Source: Panax quinquefolius
Taxonomy: Eukaryota > Streptophyta > Magnoliopsida > Apiales > Araliaceae
NCBI GenBank assembly: GCA_020205615.1
Contig: CM035169.1
Coordinates: 17,317,546 to 17,381,545 of the forward strand
Direction of reading: 5' to 3'
Length of the DNA stretch: 64,000 bases
Made by a program: the position numbers and the translations under genes. Below the pieces are notes generated by a model. The model had not been told where the DNA came from. It made no database searches and saw only the letters and a list, made by a program, of their open reading frames with translations. Below are positions 1 to 12,243 of this stretch, piece by piece. Numbering within the stretch: the first letter of the stretch is position 1; the number at the start of each line of letters is the position of its first letter.

Positions 1-1179
1 GCTTTAGCCTTTGTTTGAATTTCTGGATCCTAAGACAAAGTCACAGACACTCATTTTAATTGGTTTACATAATTAAAGAAATTATTTTCCTTTTAATCAT
101 GTAAAAGAAAGCATGATGGAGATGGAGATGTAACATCGAGCGACCAATTTCTTCGGTCATTATGTTTATTACCGATTGTTAGAGTCGGTCTATACCTAAT
201 GCTAAGCTTGAAAAAATAAACTTATATGAAAAAGAAATCTACAATACTAATCAAGAAAATAAATTTATACCAAAAATAATCTATAATTATGAAAGTGATC
301 ACTTAACTCAATATGAAAGTAAATAGCTTAATTTTTTTTAAAGTACATCATGATTCATCATGCTTCATTTTCCAGTTTCAAACATAATTCATATAAGGTT
401 ATAATTTCTCCTTTACTTCCAGAACTCACAATTTCTTGTTTTCTCTTTTATACTATAAGATAATGAGTGCACAAAAAAACCACCCTCACCAAAAAGACAC
501 AAATAAGCACTTCAAAAAGAGTATAAATAAGTTATGTTCCAGAAATATATGTTTCAACAGTAAATTAAGATGGCTCAAGTTAAGATAGGTTGTTTCAATA
601 TGTTCAAGGACTAAATGCTACTCTTGGGCTCAATATGACCTTAAAATTTAAGGTTTATATCAATAGTACTCGTGGGACAGTAAATATGTTCAAAATATGT
701 TAAAGTGGTTACTATAAATATGTTCAAAATATTATTTAATAACGCCACCGCCTTCTCATCTCCGACAGCTATAACTACGACAACTCGTAATATTGGACTT
801 GTGGACTGTTTTCCATTCCCAAGCGTCTAAGAGCGAATCTAATCAGGTACTTTTCAGTTTTTAATCTTTCTCAAAATGATAATATTAGGTGCTGCCAATT
901 AGTTTTGAAATTAGGGTATTGGAAATTTGAATTAGAAACATCCCAGTTTGAGGGTTTTGATTTTGATATGAATTTTGATATTGGGTAGGGAAAATGTTAA
1001 TCAAAATTTCTAATTTCAAGATTACTGAAGGAGTAGACTAAAGGTACGTCATACATTAAAACTAACAAATGAAGAGCATTTCAAATCAAGAATCTGACAA
1101 AATAATTTTTCTACCAAGAAAGAAGTTTGTTGATTGCTTGGAACGTAACAAAAGTCATGAACCAATTACCTGACCTAAG
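1..1179. other. left flank, no gene recognised
   Basis: This AT-rich stretch has no convincing coding region. The part around 740-850 is less AT-rich and ends in a donor-like AATCAGGTAC, so it could be an untranslated exon or a captured gene fragment, but nothing supports this further. The 3' end of the Helitron whose helicase ends near 1.2 kb should lie here or further left. I could not find its expected CTRR end and hairpin (YYAG as read on this strand). Confidence 0.4.
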
Positions 1180-1231
1180 TTGCAAAACATTAAAAAAGGT
1201 AGTAATATTTACACCGAGTCCAACAACACCT

Positions 1232-2714
1232 CCGAATATACGATATTTGTCGTGGTAGATGATCCATTAGGAGGGAGAAGGACAATCGATGCGATCAAAT
1301 TGACGTGCACTCTAGACACGGCCACATACAGTGGACCGTGGTCGAATACTGAAAGTCATGCAGATCTACACCAACAAACTTGATTGACTGTCCTTGCGAC
1401 TTATTGATTGTCATAGCATATGTTAAGCGTACTGGGAATTGGCGTCTAGTCATTTGAAATGGTAAATCTTTGGACGACGGTAATAATGATATCCGTGGGA
1501 TGAAACACAGATTCGAAGATTTGTCACCAGTTAGAATTCTAGCTTCAATAACCCGCGATGCGCACTTGACAACCATTAGTCTGATCCCATTACAGAGTCC
1601 ATCTTTCGGGGCTATATTCCTCAACAATATGATGGGGCACCCGACCTTTAGCTCCAACTTGAAAGGCGATAAACCTGGCGGGTTTAGAGAATTTAGAAAC
1701 TCACTTGGACATTGATTAGTGGTAGAACGACATAGTTTGTCCCCATCTAACACTTTGTCAGCTGCCAAGTAGGTATACATCTCGCCAGGATAAATTTGTA
1801 GAGCAGCATCATTGATGGCGCAGACATCTTCATTCCGAGCAAAAAGAATTGTGCGCTCAGTTAAGTAGGATGGGGTTACCACACTGAGCACATCTAGTTG
1901 TGGATAAACTCTGGAAATTAGTTCATGCTGAGTTCGACACCTGTATATCGTTGGAGGAAGTTCCACAAAGATCTTGCGTCTTGATCCCAATCTAAGTATG
2001 ATGTGAAACATATCAAGACATATAAATGAATAATTAAATGAATAATCAGTAATATAAATCACCTCTTCCAAGAAGGATGCGTGAGAAGAATTTGCGGATG
2101 ATTCTTATTCGAGACGCATGTTTATGCTCAAAGTCAAGTCAATACGCATTACACTACCCCACATTGCGTAACGCCTTAAAGATGCACCAATAATTTGTTC
2201 TCGACGACCCTTAGGTATCACCGGTAGTATTTGATTTAAAATCCCCGCCAAGAAGACAATCGTGATACCACCGAATGGTCGGTTATCATCACGACGTCAC
2301 GGCAGTGTCGATCAATCGCTTTCAACACCATGTCGATCTTTGCACGGAACTTCGTCCCTATATTATCAAGCGAGCCTCCTAAATAATTCCCCATGCGATG
2401 ATCGTTTCATCAAACCACATACCGAAGCTTTACAGTGATATCGAATGGAATGCATAATATAGAATGAAATGTGTCCGACCGCCTAACAACAACAACAACG
2501 ATGCAATTCTCGATGAAGCAATCATTACGACGATATATGACCCTCGCGCACATTTTAGTGGTGATGGTGTTGTACAAAAAGGTTTTCCCAGCCCTACACC
2601 TCCACCGAGGAAAAACATTTTGCCCTCGATTTTCAAAGAATCGGAGATAGTGATAGCATCATAAAGTCGTCGTTGAGCATTATTTAAAATATCAATATTC
2701 AAAAGGTCATTCAA
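1232..2714 (-). pseudogene. Helitron Pif1-like helicase domain (frameshifted)
   Basis: This is the C-terminal, Pif1-like (SF1B) helicase part of a plant Helitron protein, which unwinds DNA during rolling-circle transposition. Reading leftwards, 2577-2606 encodes a degenerate Walker A loop (GGGVGLGKPF, with the lysine kept). About 2220-2270 encodes a segment resembling the family's PFGG...[12 protein letters not shown] region. A 258-codon stretch at 1295-2071 includes [14 protein letters not shown], the hallmark of the helicase C-terminal half. Near 1340 the frame shifts: the expected [10 protein letters not shown] follows in another frame and continues to about 1232. The DEAP box region near 2410 is degenerate (WFDETI). 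The frame is broken at least twice, so it is non-functional as written. It continues the Rep part at 3046-4274. Confidence 0.85.
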
Positions 2715-3045
2715 TTGATTAGCTTCATTTCAGAGTAGTTGCATATGATCGATCAACAACCTATTACCCAAAATGTAACTCCAATTTTGAATGGGTGTGG
2801 CATAGTGGGAAGTCATCCAATTTTTTGCCAGATTCATGTAGCAACTGATCAATCAAATATAAACCGTAATCTTCGATTTGAGACTGTGTTGGATCGTATA
2901 TGCCAAAAGTTGTTTGTAGCTTGTGACGAAGATCATCACATATATGAACGGAGAATTAATTCCATAGAGTGTATGGTTGTATTGGGGAGCATTCTACCAG
3001 AATGATGCAAAATAGTCTCCGTGAATCGGTATCCGTGATTCATGG

Positions 3046-4274
3046 TCAAGCCTCCGGAGGCATTGTACCCACTCGCATCATCTTCCAGAGCCCCATAGCT
3101 ACACACGCCGATTTAAAACTATCATGAAGCACACCGCTGATCGTATGTAGACCATCAAAAGAATGCGGTCCTCGACAACCGTTAATAAAGAATCGAAGGT
3201 AAAATCGCTCCCCGTATTGGGCGTAATAAAGTATAATCTGCCAATTGCAAACCCACTCTGTCTCGGAGTCCAAATCTTTCGACCTTTGTTCCAAACGAAA
3301 TGTTGGAGAAATTCTTGGTATGTGTAGGCACGTGCAACTTCATTTGAAGAACAACGGTCAAAGAATCCAGTCAGAGTTGTGATTTGACTGCTAGACCCAA
3401 GTCTTATTGTTTCAAGTGTTTTAGTAGGATCATAAACAACTTGATGCATCCCAGGTAAATGTAGATCTAGCCGTAAAATCGAAGGAATTTCTTCATGAAG
3501 AGGATAACCAAGAGTCGCCACGCAATTTCTACGTTTCATTCAATATACCTTGCATCAAGGTATTGCTTTATCTCATTGTTTCCATCTGGTCCCTCTAAAA
3601 TCATAGTTGTGCGGTCATGACCTTTGTAAATGTACTTGTGGATATATTGGACGCACCTCATTCCTGCACAGACCTCCACATTTATATGACAGTTGAACTT
3701 TTTTGATAGGTGTGGATTGTAAGGTACGACGTCTCGATTATCAAATGTATGCCCTCTGGTGGTGTAAGACTGACCATTACGGCGACGACGGTAAATAGGG
3801 TACCCATGTTCATCCATAGTTGTCGAATTTGCAAAGGCTTTTGGATAATGGAACCGGCATGCACCGTTCACCATGCAAGTTGAATAAGGGTTTCGAGAAC
3901 CACAGGGACCATGAACCATACAACTCTTGATTGTTTCGTACAGAGTTGGATCAGTGGATGGATCTGGGAATTCAGCACTAACTAACCGATCCACTTGTGC
4001 GGTTATGTTCAATCTTGTCGTACCATAAAGAAAGAATAAAGCATGCATATATGGTAACCCTCGTTTTTGGAACTCAATGGTAAATACATGAGCAACTTTT
4101 CGACCAAAAATCTGTTCATTTTTTACCTCATGCATCAGGGCACGCCGTTTTAACTCAAATACACGGGCAACTATGTCTGGACGATCCAAAGAGGTTTGAT
4201 GTTCTAGTAAGGCAGCTGTTATTTCGGGCCATTTTGGGTTAGCAGTCATGGTGAAAAAAATGTCAGGGTGTTGG
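3046..4274 (-). pseudogene. Helitron Rep nuclease domain, downstream half
   Basis: This is the Helitron Rep (HUH/Y2 endonuclease) region. The uninterrupted frame 3536-4274 starts in the middle of the Helitron_like_N domain (HPDIFFTMTANPKWPEI) and includes RGLPYMHALFF at the HUH site, where the first histidine is replaced by tyrosine (codon 4049-4051). It also carries the two-tyrosine motif YIHKYIYKGHD (about 3620-3660). The frame at 3099-3539 then gives the conserved WTPRQSGFAIGRLYF segment, and 3046-3240 continues in a shifted frame (YGERFYLR, GVLHDSFKSACVAMGL). The true N-terminal half lies 37 kb away at 41176-43221, because a retrotransposon nest inserted at 4274/4275. The ATG-like start seen at 4309 belongs to the inserted LTR and is not a real start. 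Confidence 0.9.
4270..4274. repeat. target-site duplication GTTGG (left copy)
   Basis: GTTGG lies directly before the TGTGACGCC terminus of Element 1 and is repeated directly after the terminal TCTTACA at 41176-41180. Five bases is the usual duplication size for Ty3-type elements. The flanks join the Helitron Rep frame exactly. Confidence 0.92.
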
Positions 4275-4829
4275 TGTGACGCCCCCAAAATTAGGTATAC
4301 ATCACCCATCTTGGGTAGTCAGATACATGGTACAGAATTTAAATACAACTTACTAATATAACTGCATAGGTATGCAATCGACATAAACCGTGAGTTTGAA
4401 TACAAATATTATCTACTAGATATTATACAAACTCAAAAGGAGTCCTCATTACAATTATTATCACACTATTTCACGTAATAAATGAGGGACTACTAATGCT
4501 ATTCTCTCGACCATTACTCCGCTTCCCGACTCGTCTCAAATTTATGTTCTCATTTCAAAGAGAAACGGTGAAAGAAAGGGTGAGCTCAACTAGCCCAAGA
4601 AAAATATTATGACTAAGATAATGCGAATAAATTATCATTAGCCTTCAACAGTTGTTAAACCGATAAAATATAATAAACATCAAGTTTAATCATAGCAATG
4701 AACAAGCAATCCATTAAAAGAGTCAAGTAGAAAATAAAATCTACTATCTTTTATGATTTAAAAGGTTTTTTTTTCATCATCATTATAAATGAGACTCAAA
4801 TTTAATAAATAATCCACATCATCGAATCA

Positions 4830-5060
4830 CCCCGCACTACTACCAAGGATATTCTTTAAGTATCACGACCATAATTATTCATGCACTACGGGCCAAGAAT
4901 AGTTGTGTATTCATTAATGGTCATGATCATGCCAACAACTCGTCCATCAATGCACTACTACCAATCGAGGATTTTTACCACATCATTTGTAACATTACTA
5001 CCATGATTACAATCAATAGTCTCTGGTCATAATCATACCAAGTCCATCTATGCACTACAG
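4830..5060 (-). repeat. GCACTAC-motif repeats in LTR type A
   Basis: This stretch holds about four spaced copies of a motif close to TGCACTACAGGCCAA, followed by AGGAT or similar. They alternate with a GGTCATGATCATGCC-like segment. Equivalent blocks occur in every type-A LTR in the window (about 9.72-9.93, 11.26-11.51, 18.54-18.79, 40.64-40.89 and 57.84-58.08 kb). The bases after CACTAC differ from copy to copy. Confidence 0.7.
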
Positions 5061-5929
5061 CCACGATGACTTTAAAAAAAATATAAACATGAGGATGATG
5101 ACAATGATATAAGAATTCAAAAAACAAGTTCAAGAATTATTTTATCCAGGAATTATTAACGTCCAAATTGTCAATATGATACTGTTTTGTAGAGTAAAAT
5201 TCAAGAATGATCATAAGAATATTTTCATGAAAAGATACTAGATGAAACGCAAATATCAAGGATATTCTACTAATTTCATGGAGTATAGAAGTCAAAGTTT
5301 TAACCAACTGGGTATAATAAAGAATGGAATAACAAAAGAAATCACCATGCATGCGGTATCTTGATGATAGCGGGTTGTGGACGCCCAAAAAATAGGTATA
5401 CATCACCTATTCTCGAGTTGTCAATACATGGTACGTAAACAACTACAACTTTATTATTACAACAAGTAAAAACTTTGAGTTTGAATACAAATATTATCTT
5501 CTGTATAATATCTATACTCAAATAAATCCTCATTACATTTATTGATACATTATTTTACAAAAATGGTGAGGACTACTAAACAATCCTTTCTAAAACCTTC
5601 ATTCCATACCCCACTCAGCACTCACTATATTCTCGCCTCCCGAGAAGAAAAATGGAACAAAAAGGAAAAGGGTGAGCTTCAACTAGCCCAAAAAGAAAGA
5701 ATATTATGACTAAGATAATATACAACAAATTACCGTTAGTCTTCAACAGGAAAATCTAATAGAATACAATAGACAACAAATTTTAAATCAATATTCACAA
5801 TGAAATAATAATTCATTAGAAGAGTTAAGTAGAGAATGCAAACTACTATCTTCTATGTATGAATTTAAAAGTTCATCGCTCATCTTTTATCCCTCAGTAA
5901 CATCAATCAATATACATCCGAATAAAATA

Positions 5930-6067
5930 TTCATCTTTGCACTACAGCCAAAAGATATTCATCATTGGTCATGTTCATCTAAACACTGCTCATCTTTGCA
6001 CTACATGACCAAAGATATTCTTCAGAAATTATTCATCTTTTGCACTACAGCCAAAGATATTCAATAA
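5930..6067 (-). repeat. three motif repeats in LTR type B
   Basis: There are three imperfect units of a segment like CATCTTTGCACTACAGCC followed by AAAGATATTC, spaced about 45-55 bp apart. The same block occurs at 25565-25695, about 27770-27900 and about 60570-60700 (complement). It shares the GCACTAC core with type-A LTRs. Confidence 0.7.
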
Positions 6068-6408
6068 TATCATCATTTAAGACCGAGGATGATGAAAATA
6101 TTTTTTAAAGAAACGAATCCAAAGAAACAAAATGACAAGGATTAAGGATTAAGGATTCGTACTTTGTTTTATCCATGTTCAAAAATACCTCAAAAATAAT
6201 CATAGTGGTGTAAAATTCAAGAATGATCAAAAACATGGATACAATCAAAGCTAGTATCCGAATAGATATTTTGGACAAAAAGAAGAAATTTTATTTTTCT
6301 ATGAATAATGCCAGATACGTGAATAAAGGCCTTATACGTGAATAGTAATCTAACACCAAAAGATAAAAATTTCACAAAAAACATCTTCACGCTTATTTAA
6401 TAGTACTC

Positions 6409-6475
6409 GTGAATAAGAACTCGTGAATAAGAACTCATGAATAAGAACTCGTGAATAAGAACTCATGAATAATAA
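6409..6475. repeat. 14-bp tandem repeat in LTR type B
   Basis: Five near-perfect units of ACTCGTGAATAAGA, some with CAT in place of CGT. The forward form in Element 4 (about 27405-27440) reads as repeated ACTATTCACGAGTT. A matching block starts at 32491, next to the Element 4 truncation. Confidence 0.8.
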
Positions 6476-7170
6476 CCCCAACATGAAAAAGTTCCAAATT
6501 TGATAAAAAGTTCCAACCAATATTTCAAAGATAATGATATTGAAGAAATAATATCATTTGAGAAGAAAATAACATCCCTTACCTCGAAAGATTAAGATTT
6601 CTAATTTTAATACCGGTATAAGACTCAAGGAACTTACAGCACCGCCTAACAATACTCAAAGTATACTCAAAATACTCACAAGAATACGCTTCGATAATAT
6701 AGAGAGAAAACTTCGCTTCGTGTGATTTTCAATTCTAACCTAAGACCCTATTTATAGAAAAATCTTTAGAATGACCAAAGCGAAAAATTTAATAAAATAT
6801 TAATATATATTATAAATTTTCTTAGCCCATCTTTGAAGATCTGATTTCAAGCAATTAATATCACATGTTAGCCCACTTAAATGCAAAAAACGTTTTTCTT
6901 TAAAATAATAATTAAAACTTCCAAAATCAATTATTTTGAGCTTGAACTTCAATAATTCACAATAAATAGCCCTTTTATCAGAAAAATTCGAATCTCACGA
7001 GTTTTTATAGGAAATTCAATTCTCTACAACTTTGCAGAAGAAAGTTTTTCCGAATTCCAAATGAAATTGGACCAAATCCACAAACGGGCAATTTTACAAA
7101 AGCTAATCAAATTTCAATAATAAATGGGGTCCAATCGACATGTTTAATATGTTTTAAACATTTATTGCAA

Positions 7171-7175
7171 CAAAA
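7171..7175. repeat. probable target-site duplication CAAAA of Element 3
   Basis: CAAAA precedes the TGTAAGACC terminus. A second CAAAA occurs at 19337-19341 if the right LTR is taken to end at GGCGTCA; with the longer end GGCGTCACA the match is imperfect. An empty version of this site, ATAAAAATACTC, is seen at 33110-33122 in the sister LTR. Confidence 0.55.
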
Positions 7176-8559
7176 TGTAAGACCCCAAATTTTATAAATA
7201 AAGATGAATTTTCTATAAATATTATTTTTGAATATTATGGAATAATTTGATATAATGTTATAGTTATGGGTAATATTTATAAATTTTGCAAAGTATGCAA
7301 GTGGTTATATTATATTCGATTGGTCTGGGAATATTCTATTTAGCGAGGAATATTCGTATAACTCAATCATTGGTGGACCCCACAATGTAATTATTATTTG
7401 GATTGAGAAAATGACAAAAATATTTTATCGAAATAACTACGGAAGTTTTACCGCCGACATCTTGTTGAACTACTTCGGTAGTAAAAATAATGAATACATG
7501 TGGTGCATAAGAAGCACACCAGTATTGATTATTGATGCTTATGTGAAAGTCACTTCCAGTTTGATTCCATTATCATATGAATTATTATAAATGATAATGA
7601 CTTTTTGTTTTATTAGATATTAACGTAATAAAATGTAAACATATTTTTATATAAAATGTAATACTTTATTAAAGTTATTTTATAAATAAAATATATTATA
7701 TTTTATTATGCATAGTGTTGCATAGTATTTTGTATAGTGTTTTGCATAGTGTTTGCAGATAGTAAAATGTTTTTATATAAATAGAATATATTATATTTTA
7801 TTTAAAAGATTTTGCTTTTAATATGGACCGTCAGATTAAAGTAAATCAATCTGAACTGCTCATGGATTAGTTACTATGCATTCCATTTTCCTATAAATAA
7901 GCTCATTCCTTCATTATTTTCTTACTTAATTCATCAAACTCTGTAGAGAGAAAATTATAGAGAGAAGCTATAAAGAGAAAGTTATAGAAAGAAGAAGAGT
8001 ATTCTCACTACTTCACTTGTGAGACCCCGTGCATTTTATCAATAAAGATTTAAATTTTGTTTAAATAATTTTTAATATTATGGTGTGAATTTGAGATAAT
8101 ATTATAGTTGTGGGTAGTATTTATAAATTTTGCAAAGTATGCAAGTGGTTATATTATATTCGATTGGTCGGAGAATATTCTTTTAGCAGGAATATTAAAT
8201 AACTACCAATCATTGGTGGACCTTACAATGTAATTATTGTCGGATTGAGAAAACGACAAAAAAATATTTTATTGAAATAACGACGGAAGTTTTACTGGTT
8301 GACATCTTGTTGAACTACTCTTAGTAGTAAAAGTACGAGAATACGTGTGGTCGCATAAGAAAGACACCTGGTATTGATTATCGATGCTTATGTGAGAAGT
8401 CACTCACTTTGATTCCATTATCATGTCGATTAATAATATGAATTATTATAATGATAAATGACATTTTGTTTTATTCAGATTATTAACGTAATAAAACGTA
8501 AACATCTTTTATATAAAATGTATACTTTATTAAAGTTATTCTATAAATAGAATATATTA

Positions 8560-8640
8560 TATTTTATTATGCATAGTGTTGCATAAGTGTTTTTGCATAG
8601 TGTTTTGCATAGTGTTGCATAGTGTTTGCATAGTAAAATG
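8560..8640 (+). repeat. GCATAGTGTT tandem repeat in LTR type A
   Basis: About six irregular copies of TGCATAGTGTT lie upstream of the TATA box. Matching blocks are at about 7707-7760, 17430-17490, and in complement at 34680-34730 and 63118-63182, with different unit numbers. Confidence 0.75.
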
Positions 8641-9149
8641 TTTTTATATAAATAGAATATATTATATTTTATTTAAAATATTTTGCTTTAAATATGGATC
8701 ACGATTAAAGTAAATCAATCTGGACCGCTCATGGATTAATTACTACGCATTCTATTTTCCTATAAATAAGCTCATTCCTTCATTATTTTCTTACATTAAT
8801 TCACCGGAAACTCTAGAGAGAAAATTATAGAGAGAAGCTATAGAGAAAAATCTATGAGAGAAAGAAGAAAAGTATTCTCGCTACTTTACTTTGCCAATAT
8901 TCATTTCTTCTAAGGTAAGGGTATTATTTGTTGTACTGTAAGTGGTGTTATTCTTTCTTCTCAAGAGAACTTCATTATTCCATTCACTATTATTCTGTTA
9001 GAATAACTCGTAAAAAGTGGCATACCCTATACATAACTTCGTATACGCCAGATACCCTATACTTGGTGAAATCCTTATGTTATTCCATTGCTTATTATTC
9101 TCATTGGAATAACTCAGATACGCCATTTACCCTATACTTGGTGACATTC

Positions 9150-9390
9150 TTCTATTATTCTCATTTGAACATCCTGTCATGTGTTTTACACCGACCGGTT
9201 CCGCTCTTTTATTATTATTCTGCTGAACATCCTCATCATGTGTTTTACACCTAACCGGTTCCGCCTTTTATCGATTCTCGCTGGAATATCCTATTCGTGT
9301 GTTTTACACCGGATCCGGTTCCATCTTTATTATTCTCGCTGAACATCCTGTTGGTGTAATTTCACCGACCGTTCCGTTATTATTATACTG
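9150..9390 (+). repeat. roughly 60-bp tandem array in LTR type A
   Basis: Units resemble TTATTCTGTTGGAACATCCTG, then GTGTTTTACACC and a GGACCGGTTCCG palindrome-like end. About four units are visible. The array recurs at 10700-10950, 17960-18235, and in complement at 34040-34300 and 62345-62600. Open frames over these arrays are low-complexity artefacts, not genes. Confidence 0.75.
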
Positions 9391-12062
9391 TTGAATAACT
9401 CATCTATCTGCAAGTACCGCATGCACGGTGATTTCTTTTGTTATTCCATTCTTTATTATACCCAAATGGTTAAAACTTTGACTTCTATACTCCATGAAAT
9501 TAGTAGAATATCCTTGATATTTGCGTTTCATCCAAAGATATCTTTTCATGGAAATATTCTTCCGATCATTCTTGAATTTTACTCTCACTAAAACAAAGAT
9601 CATGTTGACAATTTGGACGTTAATAATGTGGATTAAATAATTTTTTGAACTTGTTTTATTGAATTATTATGTCATTGTCATCATCCTCATGTTATATTAT
9701 GTTATCTTTGCTTACGTGCATAGATGAACTTAGTATGATTATGACCGTGGATCATTCTAAGATAATCACGACTTGATATAAATGATGTGACAAAAGTCCT
9801 CAAAGCCGCCCTGTAATGCAGTTGATGGATAGTTTTTGGTATGATTATGACCAGGGGGTGATTCGGGTATAGTCATGACCATTGATAATTTGATGAAAAT
9901 CCTTGACCGTGGTGCAGGGGATGATTAAATGTGGTGGTTTATTTATTGTCGAGTCTCAAATGATAAAAATTGATGAAAACCTTTTAAAACCTAAAAGATA
10001 GTAGACTTTATTCTCTACTTGACTCTTTTAATGGATTGCTTATTCCACCGCAGCTTAAACCGGTTGTCTATTGTATTTTATCGCTTTAACACTGTTGAAG
10101 GCTAATGATAATTTATTCTCGCATTATCTTAGTCATAATATTTCTTCTTGGACTAGTTGAGCTCACCTTTTCTTTCACCGTTTCTCTCTGAAATGAGAAC
10201 ATAACCGGGACGATAGCCTGGGAACGAAGTAATGGTCCGGAGGATAAGATTAATAGTCCTCACTATTCGTGAAATAAAGGTGATAATAGTTGTAATGAGG
10301 ACTCCTTTTGAGTTTGTATAATATCTAGTAGACAATATTTGTATTCAAACTCATAGTTTATGTCGATTGTATACCATGCTATATTAATAAGTTGTATTTG
10401 AATTTATGTACCATGTAAGTGGCGACTCAAGATGGGTGACGATACCTAATTTTGGGGGCGTCACATCACTACTTCTATATTCAGGTTCTTTTACGATAAG
10501 GGGTGTTATTCTTTTCTTCAAGAGAACTTCATTATTCCATTCACTATTATTCTCGCTTGGAATAACTCGTAAAAAGTGGCATACCCTATACATAACTCGA
10601 GATATGCAGATACCCTATACTTGGTGAAATCCTTATGTTATTCCATTGCTTATTATTCTGCTGAAATAACCTCAGATACGCGGTTTACCCTATACTTGGT
10701 GACATTCTTCTATTATTCTCATTGGAACATCCTGCATGTGTGTTTTTACACCGACCGGTTCCGCTTTTATTATTATTCTGCTGGAACATCCTGCTCAGGT
10801 GTTTTTACACCGACCGGTTCCGCTTTATCATTCTGGCTGAATATCCTATCTCGTGTTTTACACCGGATCCGGTTCCATCTTTATTATTCTGTTGAACATC
10901 CCGCTTGTGTGAATTTCACCGACCGGTTCCGTTATTATTATTCTCGTTGGAATAACTCGCCTATGTGAAGTACCGCATGCATGGTGATTTCTTTTGTTAT
11001 TCCATTCTTTATTATACCCAAATAAGTTAAAACTATAACTTCTATACTCCATGAAATTAGTAGAATATCCTTGATATTTGCGTTTCATCCAAAGATCTTT
11101 TCATGGAAATATTTTTCCGATCATTCTTGAATTTTACTCTACAAAGCAAAGATCATGTCGACAATTTGACGTTAATAAATCCGGATAAAATAATTCTTGA
11201 ACTTGTTTTATCAATTCTTATATCATTGTCATCATCCTCATGTTTATATTTTTTTTAAAGTCATCTCGTATGGCACGTAGAGCATGGATGGACTTGGTAT
11301 GATTATGACTGTGGATTATTCGGTGTGTCATGGCCACCGTAATGTTACAAATGATGTGGTAAAAATCCTCAAAGGGCCAGTAGTGCATTGATGGGATGAT
11401 TGTTGGCATGATCATGACCATTAATGAATACACAACTATTCTTAGCCCGTGTAGTGGTGAATAATTGTGGTCGTGATACTAAAGAATATCCTCGGCCGTA
11501 GTGCGGGGGTGATTCGATGATGTGGATTATTTATTAAAGTTTCGAGTCTCAAATATAACAATAATGAAAAACCTTTAAATCATAAAAGATAGTAGATTTT
11601 ATTTTTACTTGGCTCTTTTAATGGATTGCGATATTCACCGCAGCTTAAACCGGTTGTCATTGTATTTTATCGCTTTAACATTGTTGAAGACTATTGATAA
11701 TTTATTCTGCATTATCTTAGTCATAATATTTCTTCTTCGGGCTAGTTGAGCTCACCCTTTCTTTCACAGCCTTCTCTTGAAATGAGAATATAAATGACGA
11801 GTCTGGGGAAACGAGTGATGGTCCTCAAGATAAGATTAGTAGTCCTCACTATTCTCGTGAAAGCAAGGTGATAATAATTGTAATGAGGACTTTTGTTTGA
11901 GTTTGTATAATATCTAGTAGATTTATATTTGTATTTAAACTCACAGCTTATGTCAGATTGCACAAGATGCTTATGTTAATAAGTTGTATTTAAATTTCGC
12001 ACTACCATGTAAGTGGCGACCCCAAGATGGGTGATGTATACCTAATTTTGGGGCGCCACAAT

Positions 12063-12074
12063 TGGTATCGTAGC
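12063..12074 (+). other. primer-binding site of Element 3
   Basis: TGGTATCGTAGC begins two bases after the 5' LTR. It matches the plant initiator-methionine tRNA primer site TGGTATCAGAGC with differences in the middle (AG read as GT). It marks the start of minus-strand DNA synthesis. Confidence 0.85.
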
Positions 12075-12243
12075 TAAGGGATATGATCCTCGCTAAGATG
12101 TGAGAAAAGTACTAGGAGGGAGAGACGGAATACCTTTGCTAGTATGACCTACCTAAGTTTATGTGCTATTTTATTGGTGGTCAATAATATAAAGATAATT
12201 GTTACATGTCAATTAATCTTTTGTTTTGTGGCGATATCTGAAA

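Larger units (their letters stand above)
8018..10465 (+). mobile_element. solo LTR, type A
   Basis: A complete LTR (TGTGAGACCCC to GGGCGTCACA, 2448 bp) with no internal region. It is flanked by the perfect 5-bp duplication TCACT (8013-8017 and 10466-10470) and sits inside the 5' LTR of Element 3. Its TATA box is at 8761-8768. A solo LTR with intact duplication is the expected product of recombination between the two LTRs of one full element. It is the youngest insertion event in this part of the nest. Confidence 0.93.
7176..12060 (+). repeat. 5' LTR of Element 3, split by a solo LTR
   Basis: It starts TGTAAGACCCC at 7176 and ends GGGCGCCACA at 12060. Removing 8018-10465 and one TCACT leaves about 2.43 kb, matching the 3' LTR. 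The TATA box TATAAATA is at 7892-7899. Downstream parts include a GCATAGTGTT tandem block (about 7707-7760), a roughly 60-bp tandem array (10700-10950) and the GCACTAC-motif region (11260-11510, complement). Confidence 0.88.

Noticed and set aside
1..1180. Helitron 3' terminus
   Set aside because: No CTRR end (YYAG on this strand) with an adjacent GC-rich hairpin could be identified.
4275..4309. Start codon at 4309 for the Helitron Rep frame
   Set aside because: The first residues derive from the LTR end; the true frame enters from 41176 and above.
5371..5375. Target duplication for Element 2
   Set aside because: CGGGT and ACAAA (34036-34040) do not match, and the copies disagree in this segment.
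9150..9390. CRISPR-like repeat array
   Set aside because: The units are contiguous tandem repeats with no unique spacers, in a plant LTR.
12061..12080. tRNA gene next to the LTR
   Set aside because: Only the 12-base primer-binding complement is present; there is no cloverleaf.
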